From Clavulina sp. PMI_390 (taxonomy: Eukaryota > Basidiomycota > Agaricomycetes > Cantharellales > Hydnaceae), in NCBI GenBank assembly GCA_015039315.1, contig WIDE01000087.1, positions 48,981 through 80,389 of the forward strand: DNA of 31,409 nt. The letters run 5' to 3'. Position 1 is the stretch's first letter. Each line of letters opens with the position of its first letter. Of this stretch, positions 1-10,240 are shown piece by piece. Made by a program: the position numbers and the translations under genes. A model generated the notes under the pieces. That model did no database searches. It saw only the letters and a program-made list of their open reading frames with translations, and was not told the origin of the DNA.

Positions 1-310
1 CCAACGGCTTGGCTTGGGCAAATCTTACTAAGGTCGCAACAGTCATAGAGGAAATAGGGTAGATGAAATGAAAATTCAGACAAAAATAAGCCCGAGCCAG
101 TGCTTCAGATGACAGGGTACAAAACCGTAGGCTGGCTGTCGACGGCCGCTTCATCATACACGCAGACCGGAAGCAAAAGGAAGGGGGAGCCGTGTGTCCA
201 AGAGAGGTAAAGTAGGGTTAGATAAGGATTGATGGAGGGCGGAGATACGAGGTGGCCAAGCCAGGATTGACGGTGAGCAGTGGATAGGCAGCAAGCAAGG
301 AAGCTGAGAA
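1..310. repeat. Left copy of a ~300-bp dispersed direct repeat
   Basis: This segment aligns by eye, collinearly and in the same orientation, with 2281-2587. Shared blocks include TGCTTCAGATGACAGGGT, CGCAGACCGGAAGC and GGCAAGCAAGGAAGCTGAGAA. Identity looks like roughly 80 percent with small indels. The similarity stops near 310 and may continue to the left of the window. No coding potential is evident. The unit flanks the secreted-protein gene at 839-1873 on one side, and the other copy lies just upstream of the HMT1-type transporter, so it may be a duplicated promoter or leader segment or an old dispersed repeat. Confidence 0.8.
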
Positions 311-838
311 CCAACCAATGATTCCTCGCGTGCTTCCGCGGAGTTGTCCACCTCATACGGTGGCTCCAATACGTCCCCAAGCCGCTTCCTATCACCTTAT
401 CTTTAATAAATTTACTGCTGTAATTCATCAATTGATTGATGTAATTTCCTTGTGTTGCCTGCTGCTGCTTTGGGCTATCCGTCGTGGGACTGCAATCATG
501 AGAAAATCGCTCCCCTACTAGTCCCAAATTTGTGCTGAGGGGCTACACTTGAACCATGCACAGTGATACAGCGACTTTGCATTAGATTTCGTAGACGGCC
601 GCCTAGCCTGTTGGCGATAGATGTATAAATTACCAGGTAGGCTGGGAATGCAGACGGCCCAGTGGCACGACAACTTTAGTAAAACGAAGAAGAAATGGCA
701 TGAAAAGTTCGTGAAGGAAAGAGAAATCGGAAAGGAGGAAATGTTCCCCAAAAGAAAATGTGGAAAATCCACCAAGAAAATCCAACCAGAGGCCCCATCC
801 ATTTGTGTATCAGAGAAGGGGCACGTCATGTATGACCA
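311..838. other. Non-coding stretch, 3' side of the secreted-protein gene
   Basis: I see no recognisable gene, RNA or repeat here. The short open frames have no protein-like composition. The stretch is AT-richer than its neighbours and lies immediately downstream of the minus-strand stop codon at 839-841, so part of it is probably the 3' untranslated region of that gene. Confidence 0.5.
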
Positions 839-1873
839 TTAGCGGAATGAAGCAGCGCTGCCTGCACCCGATGAATCCGATTTATCGCACTCGTACGTCA
901 CGCGATAGTTGGAAGCTTTTGACGTGACTGGCTCGGCGCCAGGGAAAGTCATCGTATATCCCAGCAAGCCCCAGTAACAACCACCTTGATCCTTTGTCGG
1001 TGTAGACGCTCCAGTCTATGGGATTATAGCATCATGAGACAGGCGACAAAGAAACGTTGGAGTGATCTAAGGCGTGGCAGGATACATACCCAGTACATGA
1101 ACTTGAGGTCATCACTCTCAGCGTATGCAAAGTTTTGCGGGATGGACTTCTTCGTGGCTATCTCGTGGAGAGGTACGCATGGGACGACCTTGGGGTAGTA
1201 GTAAGTGGCGCTATTAGAGTACGCGTTCTGTGACGCATGAATGGAGTTGTAGTATTGGTAAAATTAAGCTTTGCCTGTTCACCCAGAGTATGCTCCTACC
1301 TCGACGCCAATACAGCGATTCAGCTCAGGGAGATAGATTCTACCTGCATAGCAAGCCTTCAGTTGAAGCATCGCGGGCAAATGCGAAGGGAATAGCGTGT
1401 CACTTACCACGGTATTTGATGAGATAGTTCTGTAAAGTTCCGTTGTTGTTTGAGCCATAATAGTTAGGAGTGCACATCTACAAAACAGAACGACCAGAAT
1501 TAAGATTCGTGTAAGTTGATATGAATAGTCCGACTGCCATACCTGGAACTCGGCTTGGATATCGGGTTTTGTCTTGTTCGGAAAGTATGCAATCTCGTGT
1601 GCCGAGTTGAGAGCGAAGTGAGCGTAGGCTATGGTGGTATTATCAGGCAGTAGGAGTGTTAGCAACTTCGGCATACTGATATCAGGGAGACGGCGACATA
1701 CTGCCTGTGGCGAGACGGTAGTTCGTGCTGAGGGGCCCAGAGGCAACGGTAGTACACTCAACATTGCGCGGAGCGATGTCCATAGGTCCATCTCCGCCAA
1801 TAGCTAAGCCCAAGGAGACGGGAGAAAAGAGAAGCACCACCCCGAAGACCATCAAGTTGGAGCGGAATAACAT
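839..1873 (-). CDS. Small secreted protein of unknown function (228 aa, six exons)
   Basis: Exons on the minus strand are 1873-1702, 1628-1543, 1477-1408, 1343-1300, 1227-1090 and 1015-839; phases join exactly and give 228 residues. The start was chosen because it begins a clear signal peptide (MLFRSN, then a hydrophobic LMVFGVVLLF core, ending near GLAIGG). The mature part contains ECTTVASG, YAHFALNSAHEIAY, MCTPNYYGSNNNG, GRIYLPELNRCIGVE and a Cys-containing C-terminal block (GGCYWGLLGYT, VTYECDK). About six cysteines in the mature chain suggest disulfides and an extracellular protein. The layout resembles small secreted proteins that I recall from Agaricomycetes with a GRIYxPxxNKC-like motif, but I cannot name the family or an activity. 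It is divergent from the HMT1 gene and lies between the two copies of the ~300-bp repeat. Gene structure is well supported; function is unknown. Confidence 0.82.
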
Positions 1874-2858
1874 CTCGACAAAATACACCTGAAATGGGGA
1901 TGTACTTGGCACCACTGGAGGGGACTCTCCACACTGACGTATTTAACCCCACAGCGTGATTTGAAAAAGCCCATTGCTGGGTCATGAGGCGTTGTGAGAT
2001 ATTCGCATGAGCCTGTTGAGAGCAATAAAGACGACCGGATCCGTCATAGTCTTGGCACTGGCAACTACGTAAAAAAAGTGCAGGAGTCTCTGCGGTTCCG
2101 CGCCTTAAAGTGACAGGCACCAAGTCCTAGTTCAAAAGTGCAAGAGTCATACTATACCAGATAGACGTAACTTTAGATTATGTTCAGTAGGGAGGAAGAA
2201 GGGAGCTTAAGCTTGACGAAACCATGTCCCCATTGGTGGATCGCTCAACAGAGATGTCTAATTCGGGTCACAGATAGCGCTCAACGGCTTGGGCAAATCT
2301 TAGTAAAAGCCCAACAGTCATAGATGGTTCAGGGTAGATTTAATGAAAAGTCCGGCAAAAGTAAGCCCGAATCACTGCTTCAGATGACAGGGTGCAAAAC
2401 CATAGATTGAGTGTCAACGGCCGCCTCATCGTATACGCAGACCGGAAGCGAAAGAAAGGGAGAGTCATGTGCCCAAGCGAGACAGGGTAGGGTTTGATAG
2501 GATCGATGGGGGGGTGGAGATAAGGGGCAGTCAGGCCAGGACTGATAGTGGGCGGAGGATAGGCGGCAAGCAAGGAAGCTGAGAAGGACGGAGATGGTGA
2601 CAGGCGGGAAGCAATATCAATCTCGGAGAAGGAAGGCAAGGCAGAAGAGGTGCGGGCATCATGTGGGAAATGTGCTTTCGCGCAGGTTTCAGCATGTATG
2701 CGGATCGTGTGTTGGTGCTCGTTGTGGCTTTGATTCCCACGTTCACCTTTGTTTGGCGTCTGACGCTTGTCAGCAATTTCGCGTTCTGCACGTGCCCGCG
2801 ACCTCGCTCGCTCTGTCCTGCCAGTGTTCCAGCAGCGGCGACGACGTCCAGGCCGACT
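1874..2858. other. Divergent intergenic region between the secreted-protein and HMT1 genes
   Basis: This interval should hold the promoters of both flanking genes, which point away from each other. The only structure I can support is the right copy of the direct repeat (2281-2587). From about 2661 to 2858 the frame upstream of the chosen HMT1 start stays open and is moderately hydrophobic, so a longer N-terminus from an ATG at 2661 cannot be excluded. No clear TATA box was assigned. Confidence 0.5.
2281..2587. repeat. Right copy of the ~300-bp direct repeat
   Basis: This is collinear with 1-310 in direct orientation, about 2.28 kb away. It ends with the shared block GGCAAGCAAGGAAGCTGAGAA at about 2565-2586, after which the flanks diverge. 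It lies some 270 bp upstream of the HMT1 start codon, so it may carry promoter or leader sequence of that gene. No open reading frame in it looks protein-coding. Confidence 0.8.
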
Positions 2859-5800
2859 ATGGCTTCTCTCTTAATGCCTCCCGCATCCGTGGCGGTATTA
2901 CCTGTCCCCAAATTCGAGGACTTGGGTATACTCGTTACCTATGACATCGCGTCAACCGCAGTGTTGCTACTCATCGCCCTCACAGTTGCTTTCGTTCGCC
3001 CCATTACATCCAGTGATGAAGCTGCAAAACGCGATCCTGCCCTTGACGAGGTCACCCCGATCCTTATCGCTCGTCTCGAGCCGCGTCGGGCGCTTGTCTT
3101 TTTCCTATTATCCCTGATCGCTCTCACCTACTTTGCAGACGGAGCGGTCAATGTCATCCGAGCCATTCTTGTTGGCTCATGGACACGCCCTGGCCCGGTA
3201 GGCCTCGTCAGTTATATTCTTGGCCTTGCTGCCTTTGGCCTCCTTGCCATCTTCCTTGCATGGAAGGATGTCGAGGGTGGAGGTGGAGTAGTCGGCGGTG
3301 CTTGGGGCCGCAAACGCGTCAGGGTTTTCATTGCCCTCGCAACTGCGTTCCATATCGCCCATATTGTCCTCGCCTTCACTACTGGCCACCTAAAACGTGA
3401 GTCAAAGCACTTTTTCACTTTCAAGCCACCCGCATGTTTTGGTCGCCACCCACGACTGTCCTATGGCTGATCATGTAATTTTTTTTGGCGTCACAGGCCG
3501 AGATGCCCCTGTTGGTGTCCCAGAGAAGCCTTTGCCCCCAAGTGGCCTGTACTCTCCCCTGCTGCACTTGGGTATCTCCATCCTTCGTCTCCTCATCCTT
3601 ATCGTTCTCTACCCTGCCATCGCCAACCCATACAAGACCTTTGTCCCTACCTCGCATCGGGCTGGTGAGGATGGTCCTATTGAGACCAATGGCTCTGGAG
3701 AGCCATCTTCCTCCACTGCTATCACGAACCCTGCCGACGCCTCTTATCAGCCGTCATCGGGTCTTTTGGCTCCCCAACCGCAGTACGGCACATTCGGGAG
3801 CAGCACCGGGAACGGCCTCCACCCATCACAGGCGACCAGTCGTGCGGCCACCCCAGCGGCTTCTGAGAGCGCAACCTCTTCTCAGCCCGCCAAGCCAAAG
3901 GCGGGGAAGCCTTCGGGCGGTGAGGTCAATCTCGACCCTAGCTGGCGCGAGATGGGCTCCCGTATTAGGCGTCTTTTACCATACCTTTGGCCGCGCGGGT
4001 CTCTCCATCTCGAGGGCCTTGCCTTTTTCTGTCTGATTTTGCTCGTGTTGGGTCGGTTCATCACGTTCTTGACCCCCACGACGCTCAGGCAGCTGGTGGC
4101 CATGTTCGATCGTGTTCAAGGCATCCCTCCTCCGAGTCCCTGGAAACTGCTCTTCACCTACGTGCTCCTGAGGTTCCTCCAAGGCTCTGGTGGGCTTGCT
4201 GCTCTTCGTGATGTGAGTTGTTGCGCATAGTTTCTTGTCAGCTGCTCCACTCATCAGCGATCCTCTATCTCAGATTGCATGGGCCCCAGTCATGCAGTAC
4301 TCCGATCGCAGTAAGTGGTCTGTCGGAGTTATCCTACCTTATTCTCAAATGCTTACAACAATCCATCGTATTATTACTTTTTTGCAGAAATGTCCCAAAT
4401 GGCTTTCGATCACCTGCTGAACCTGTCTTTGGCGTTCCACACTAGGAGAAAGACTGGCGAGGTCCTCCGTATCCTCGACAGAGGCCAAGCTATCAATCAC
4501 ATCTTTGAGGTGAGCATTTGACCTCTTTGCGCAGCTTGGATAGAAACCTTAATTGACATATTATACCAAATCCTAGCTGATTTTATTCAATGTCATCCCT
4601 GCTATCACTGACATCATCGTCGCACTGGTTGTCTTCACCTTCTGGTTCAGCTGGACACTCAGCGCTGTCGTTTTCCTCGTCATGTTCACCTATAGTGCGT
4701 ACCTGACTGGTTCTCTATCAGCCATCGCAGGTTCACTAACGCTTCTTTTCGGCTCGCAGTCGTCTCTAGCGTGGCCCTGACTTCATGGAGGACAAAGATT
4801 CGCCGACAGATGAACGAGAAGGATATCGTGAGCAAATACCTCCGTGAGACTCCGCGATTACATGAACTGACTCTTCACGTCCCTGTGTTTTCTCAGATCA
4901 CCCGAGGAATTCATACGGACTGCCTGTTGAACTACGAAGTAGGTTCCTAATTCCGCTGGGGCCTTCTGCCTGCATGCCTGCCTGAGTTTCTTCACTCCAT
5001 CTGACATATGCCGTTCTTGCAAATCAGACTGTGAAATATTTCAATGGAGAGGAGCATGAAGCCGAGCGGTATCGGATCGCCATCGAGAATTACCAGAGGT
5101 TGGAGTTCAAAGTCATGGGTGCGTAAGGAAACCATTACCAAAGAAAAAGCTATCGGAGCACGCTTCTTGCACCACTCGACTGCGCGGATCTCTGATGCTT
5201 ATTCATTAATTATTATATGCAGCTTCTCTGAACCTCCTAAATCTGGTGCAAAACTTCATTATCGTGGGTACCAATTCTTTGGATATATGATCTTGACTTT
5301 TCTGGCTGATTGACCTCTTGCAGTCGTTTGGCCTGCTCATCGGTAGCATCCTGGTCACTGTTGAAGTGGTGAATGGAACGAAGGAGACCAGTGACTTTAT
5401 CTTCTTCATCACCTACCTTGCTCAGGTTCGTTGTATTGTTGACAATCATGGCATACATCCTGCCCTAAGCTCAACCCTCCCCTTTCTCAGGTGTACGGCC
5501 CACTCACCAACCTCGGTTACATCTACCGTTCGATCAACCAATCGCTCGTTGATACTGAGCGCCTCTTCAAACTTCTGGATGAGTCGCGCGATGTTACCGA
5601 TAAGCCCGACGCCCCTGACTTGGTCATCACTCATGGCGAGATTGAATTCCGTTAGTCCGCTCTACTATCCATTCACTATATTCGCCCTCACTGACCAACG
5701 ATTGTTGATCTTTCAGGGAATGTTTCATTCACCTATGACGACCGAACAACTGCTCTCAAGGGTCTTTCGTTCAAAGTTCCTCCTGGACAATCTGTTGCGC

Positions 5801-7906
5801 TTGTTGGCGAGTCTGGTTCGGGCAAGAGCACTATCTTGCGTCTGCTCTACAGGTTCTACGACCTCAAGGAGGGCGAAGGTGCCATCTTGATTGATGGTCA
5901 GGATATTCGTGATGTCACTCAGTCCAGCTTGCGAAAGGCGATTGGCGTCGTCCCTCAGGTTCGTGACTCTGTCTGCACTAGATCATAGAGGATTGATGAT
6001 ATATACTAACTCGGTGATGCTGCTGTGTGTAAACAGGATAGCGTGCTCTTCAACAACACCATCAACTACAACATTGGATACGGCAAGTTTGGCGCCTCCC
6101 AAGGCGAAATTGAGTATGCTGCTCAGGCCGCCCAAATGCACGATCGTATTTTGACCTTCCCAGATGGGTACGAGACTCGTGTTGGTGAGCGTGGCGTACG
6201 TCTCTCTGGTGGTGAGAAGCAGCGTGTGTCTATTGCGCGTACGTTCTTGAAGAATGCGCCAGTCTTGTTGCTTGATGAGGCTACATCGTGAGTTTCTTTG
6301 GCCGGCTGAGAGCTTGTGTATATGCTGATGTGCTATCTGTAGTGCTTTGGACACCACGACTGAGAAGGACATCCAGAAGGCACTTCAAAACCTGGTACGC
6401 TTTTTGATTAGCGTATTCCCCCTTCTGTTATTAATAGTCCTCTTTTGCAGCTTACTGGCCGATCCTCTCTTTCCATCGCCCACCGTCTCTCGACTATTGC
6501 TAACTCTGATATGTGAGTTTGATTGACTTGGCTTGATTACCTTTCAATCGCTCAAATTTTGCATGCATAGCATCCTCGTCCTCAAGGATGGTGAGATTAT
6601 CGAATCTGGCACCCACAAGTCCCTGCTCGCTGCAAATGGCACCTTTGCAACTATGTGGGCCGAGCAGATCTCCACCGACGGTAGCATGCTAGACGTCACC
6701 ATTCCAAAGGAGACCGCCTCTTCTGGCTATGACATCCCACCGCTGTCAGCTGCTCCTCAAGCTGTGATAGACTTCACGGAGACTCCTGTTGGGCGTGAGG
6801 CCATGATCCCCACTGAGCCTCCAGCGGTTAACCCTCTCCTTGGTCCTGGCCCCGTCATTCCCCCGGTCGATGTGAGCGAAGTCAAGGTCGAGGAACCGGA
6901 GCAGGAGCAGGTGGAGGAAGACCGGGACTTCAGGGCCAACCTCCCATCGACGGCATCTGATGAGGCACCCGCAGCACCTGAACCCGCTGAAGACTTCGTT
7001 GCCACCACTGCTATTGAAGCTGAGCCAGAGACCAAGGCTGAAGAGGAATCGACTCCTGCACCTGCTGAAGAGCAACCTGCAGAGCCAAGCTACGCTGCTG
7101 TTGCCGCCACAGATCTCCCTGCTAACACTGCCATCCCTATTGCATTCCCTTCATCCAACGATGAGGAAGAAAGCGCACCTGCTCCCGCCCCAGTCGCTTT
7201 CCCCACGTCGTCCGAGCCCGAGGAACCCGAAGCACCGGCACCTGTCGCATTCCCAACTTCCTCTGATGCCCCAGTCTCCTTCCCTACTACCACGGATGCC
7301 CCTGTTGCGTTCCCTTCGGATGACCAGTCTATCAAGCAAGAGCCAGGTACCATGACCCCTGTCCGACCATCCGTAGATCAAGGTGCCGCCGCAGAGACCT
7401 CATCCCTCCGCAGCGGAACTGGTGTCAAGTTCTCGTCCCCGACCCCCGAAGGTAGCGCTACCCCCATCATGGACAAAGAGAAGCGCCGTCGTACTATCTC
7501 GCAGAATATGTCCAAGCTGGGCAAACGTTTGAGCTTGGGCGGTCGTCGGGCCAGCATGCAGGCTGCAGAGGCAGCTCGGGCTGTCGCGGCTGTGAATGCA
7601 GCTGACGGCAACGGTGAGCGCTCTTCCTCGGACAAGCCAGAGCGACCCATCTCGGCCTTCATGAGCAAACTCACTGGTCGCGGTGGCGATAAGAGTGGTG
7701 ATGACTCGAGCGTCAAGAGCGGCAGCGGCAAGGTTGGTAGCGGCAAGGGTGCTTCTACTCCTGCTGCAGAGGACACTCCTACTCGCGCTCAGACGCCTGC
7801 CGAAGAGGCAGAACCCGCGGATGCCGAGGAAGAAGCACTTGCCGGCGAGGGTTCTGCAGCTGGCACCAAGAAGGGTAAGAAGAAGAGCAAGAAGGGCAAG
7901 AAGTAA
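2859..7906 (+). CDS. hmt1: HMT1/ABCB6-type half ABC transporter (heavy-metal/phytochelatin tolerance family)
   Basis: Sixteen exons (2859-3396, 3497-4212, 4274-4310, 4388-4509, 4577-4694, 4760-4827, 4897-4938, 5028-5118, 5223-5263, 5324-5425, 5491-5650, 5717-5958, 6037-6287, 6343-6394, 6451-6512, 6571-7906) give 1,325 residues. An N-terminal multi-span TMD0 (about residues 1-240) is followed by a Ser/Pro-rich linker, then a six-helix ABC membrane domain from about residue 375 with the ATM1/HMT1/ABCB6 hallmark [11 protein letters not shown]. The ATPase has Walker [10 protein letters not shown] (709-717), signature LSGGE (815-819), Walker B VLLLDEA (835-841) and the switch His in IAHRLS (871). 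The family exports metal-thiol conjugates across vacuolar or organellar membranes; the substrate here is inferred. Beyond about residue 905 is an unusual acidic, Pro/Ala-rich extension with PVAFPTSS repeats and a lysine-rich end. The start at 2859 (MASLLMPP) is preferred over an in-frame ATG at 2661. Confidence 0.93.
7132..7326 (+). repeat. Five degenerate AFP[ST] peptide repeats inside the HMT1 C-terminal tail
   Basis: The coding sequence contains five closely spaced variants of a short unit: [32 protein letters not shown] and VAFPSDD, separated by acidic Pro/Ala spacers. They lie at about residues 1068-1132 in the disordered extension after the ATPase domain. The units are degenerate at DNA level. 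Confidence 0.75.
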
Positions 7907-8512
7907 ACAACTTCTCAGGAATTATGAGTTAGTTTGCCTTCTGAGTATTTTGGCGAGTATGTGCTCTTTTGTTGTAAACATCGTTTGCGAGGGCTAGTAG
8001 GTTGTGCCCACCCCATTTCACGCCCGTCATGACCCATGACAGTATACCTCGTCTCTCCCCTTACTCATTCCCAATGTTCACGATCCAGATGATTCCGTTT
8101 CATTCCGTTTCATTTCATCCTCTCATCTCACCTCGATCTAGTCTCATCTCTCCTACTGCGTTGCCAACATAGTTGGCTTTTTGTACAAATTCACGGATCA
8201 GTTTCGGCAGTAATTTCTCTCTCCATCCCACGATTTTCTCCTCTCTATCTGCTGTCTCCTCCCCCCAAGTTCCCCATTCTGCTTCCTTTTTCTCAATGCC
8301 TCATTTAGCTCATTTTACATCCGCCATGTCGTTCATCTCATCCTCTCTCAATCTCAATTTACTATTCGTTCACGCTCAACAGCTCGTTGCAGCAACACTG
8401 AGAACAGATCGTGATGCAAACTTCATTTCGCGGTAAAATACAAATAGATGGATAGATTGACAGTGCGCGAGAGGGATTGCGCTTTTTAACGACCCGATAA
8501 GGAAGAATAAAT
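7907..8512. other. Convergent intergenic region, HMT1 and ILV6 3' sides
   Basis: Both neighbours end here, so this should contain two 3' untranslated regions and polyadenylation signals. The sequence is rich in C and T on the plus strand. I see no gene, apart from the possibility that the shifted reading frame of ILV6 runs on into 8362-8512. Confidence 0.5.
8092..8111. repeat. Two tandem copies of a 10-bp unit
   Basis: The unit ATTCCGTTTC occurs twice in direct succession, followed by a partial third copy (ATTTC). It lies in the T/C-rich convergent intergenic region and has no evident role. Confidence 0.7.
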
Positions 8513-9808
8513 CTACCCTGGAGGAAGGAGGCTAGCATCGACACCCTCAGAGCTATAGCCCATCTCGTCCTCGTCGGCAGAAGAAGGCAGCGGTGTTCGT
8601 GGCATCACCATTGCACCTGTAGCAAAGGAATTGTATTTAGATCTTTTCATGATATCTCATAGTTGAGAGAGAATACTAACCTGAACGAGCAGACTCGATC
8701 AAGCCAAATGGCTTGATGAGCTTCAGGAATGCGTCCACACGCGATGTCTTCCCGCTCATCTCGACGATGACGCTGTTCTCGCTAACATCTACAATTCTAG
8801 CAGCAAACTGGTCTGCAAGGTTGCGGATATGGCTGAGATGCTGGTGTTTTATCCTGAGGGCCTCACTAGGGGTGAGCGTCCGGCTGCCCACGGCTGGAGC
8901 CTCAGTAGGTGCCTCCATCGAGTGCTCGAAATTTTGGGCGAGTGCCATCTCGCGCGCGAGCTTTTCATCAGCAGCGGCCGTCTCAAGATCGTGGATGAGA
9001 CCTTGGGCGTTCTTGCGAGGCTCATGGGAAGGACCACCTGCCAGCTGGTCTTCAAGGTATTCCGGGCCCAGAATAGAAACTTTAGCGAGGAGCAGTTCAC
9101 GCTCAATGAGGAGAGTTTCGGTGTAGTTCAACACGGCCCATACAGGGACCTAATGCGATTAAAGGAGGATAGGATGAGATTTCATGGCAAGTCATATCAG
9201 AAGAAAGTCAGAAATTGGCGGCGCATGAAGACGCAGCAACGTTGACTCACGAGGTCTTCAAGCTGACGACGAGCCTGCTCAACGACGCCATCCTGGCCCG
9301 TGAGCACGATGCACATACGACTGAGGTCTCTGATTTCAGTCCTGCATACGACAAGCGAGTCGATGTTGAACCCTCGCCCCGCAAGAATCCCAGACACTCT
9401 GGACAGGACACCGGGCTCATTTTGAACGAGACAGTTGAGAATGTGCCTTGCAAACCCAACAGGCTGTCAGGGACTGACAATAGGCACGAAGAACAGAATG
9501 ACTCACTTCTTGTAAGGTTGCCCACTTGGTGGTGGGGTATTGTACAAGATATTTGTGACAGCCTGCTCAGCACTACGCTCGCGTGACGACTCCATCGCAG
9601 GCAAGGGAGGAGGGCGTCCTCTCAGCTGCTGCTTGTATGCCAGGGCAGAGGTGGAGTCATCTGCTGTTCGTGGTGGGCGAGACGAGTTGTTCTCAGCTTG
9701 GGACGGCGCTGACGATGACGTCCAGCGAGCGAAGTCGTGTCCACGACGCGGGGCAGCAGTTATAGAGCGTGATAGGGCACTTGCCCGCATTCGTAGCATG
9801 GTGGCCAT
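8513..9808 (-). CDS. ILV6: Acetolactate synthase regulatory (small) subunit, mitochondrial; frame break near the 3' end
   Basis: Exons are 9808-9507, 9446-9251, 9149-8681 and 8615-8513 (minus). The Arg/Ser-rich N-terminus is a likely mitochondrial transit peptide. The ACT domain begins HILNCLVQNEPGVLSR at about residue 102 and includes GRGFNIDSLVV and the QDGVVEQARRQLEDL helix; the second regulatory half has KPFGLIESARSG. The protein binds the catalytic subunit Ilv2, activates it and confers valine feedback in branched-chain amino acid synthesis. The homologous C-terminus is split over two frames: GAMVMPRTPLPS reads in one, and DEDE...VDASLLPPG (stop at 8513-8515) in another. One base therefore appears to be missing around 8570-8590. 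Without a correction the frame runs on to a stop at 8362 with an unrelated 60-residue tail. With one base restored the product would be about 356 aa, compared with about 309 in yeast. Confidence 0.92.
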
Positions 9809-9817
9809 TGGGAAAGG

Positions 9818-9824
9818 TGAGTCA
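9818..9824 (-). promoter_or_regulatory. Candidate Gcn4/Cpc1 (general amino-acid control) site
   Basis: The palindromic heptamer TGAGTCA (TGACTCA on the coding strand) sits about 10 bp upstream of the ILV6 start codon. It matches the known Gcn4/CPC1 consensus TGASTCA. Branched-chain amino acid genes, including ILV genes, are established Gcn4 targets in yeast. The position is very close to the ATG, so it would need a short leader or may be a chance match. Confidence 0.35.
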
Positions 9825-10173
9825 GTAGAAAATGAGCTGTTCACTCAGATTTTCGGCCGATGAACCACCACAACACGACCAAATACATCCTGGGAGCCAC
9901 TCAGGAATCATCGATTCGCCCTTGATAATCGCGTACAAGTGCTGAGAGGTTGGGATTTTGAGAGTAGATTCAGAGAAAAGAGCTAAATTATATTGGGCTG
10001 GAGCATACGAAAGATTACGATGTAGTGCATGAGGGCGATGATGAACACTTGTGAGTAGTCATATTATCGATGCAAGCTATTTGATTGGAGTTGGTGTCGA
10101 CAAACGATAGAAAAGTATATACAAGAGCGAATGCAGGCGTGACGTGAAGTTATGGATAAAGTCGGAGAGTGAC

Positions 10174-10209
10174 AGGAAAGGAGAAGGAAAGAAGGAAGGA
10201 AGGGAAGGG
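10174..10209 (+). repeat. Purine-only low-complexity tract (GGAA/GAAG type)
   Basis: An almost pure run of A and G with repeated GGAA and GAAGG units lies just downstream of the methyltransferase stop codon. On the transcript strand it is a polypyrimidine tract, so it probably lies in the 3' untranslated region. Confidence 0.6.
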
Positions 10210-10240
10210 CGAAAAGAAAGACATGGAGCGCAGAAGACAC

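Larger units (their letters stand above)
9809..10240. other. Intergenic: ILV6 promoter side and 3' side of the methyltransferase gene
   Basis: The genes are in tandem on the minus strand. The region contains a Gcn4-type heptamer just upstream of ILV6 and a purine-rich tract on the plus strand near the methyltransferase stop. Nothing gene-like is visible. Confidence 0.5.

Noticed and set aside
1682..1915. Similarity of VEMLFRSNLM to the start of a PROPPIN/Atg18 WD-repeat segment (VEMLFRSN)
   Set aside because: The following residues are a hydrophobic signal-peptide core, and the spliced gene has no WD or FRRG motif. The match is a chance short string.
1..2587. The two direct repeats as LTRs of a retrotransposon
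   Set aside because: The interior holds a spliced secreted-protein gene and no gag/pol motifs, and I saw no primer-binding site or terminal TG/CA dinucleotides. Left-hand extension is unknown.
6746..7355. Long open frames antisense to or overlapping the HMT1 tail (both strands)
   Set aside because: They mirror the Pro/Ala/Ser-rich, GC-rich coding exon, show no family motifs, and are best explained as compositional shadows.
8513..8615. Explaining the ILV6 frame change by a different acceptor for the last intron
   Set aside because: Both GAMVMPRTPL and VDASLLPPG lie downstream of the same acceptor within one exon, so moving the acceptor cannot fix both.
8713..9245. Plus-strand open frames of 137-138 codons over ILV6
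   Set aside because: They are antisense to exon 3 of ILV6, whose protein is clearly homologous; no independent motif is seen.
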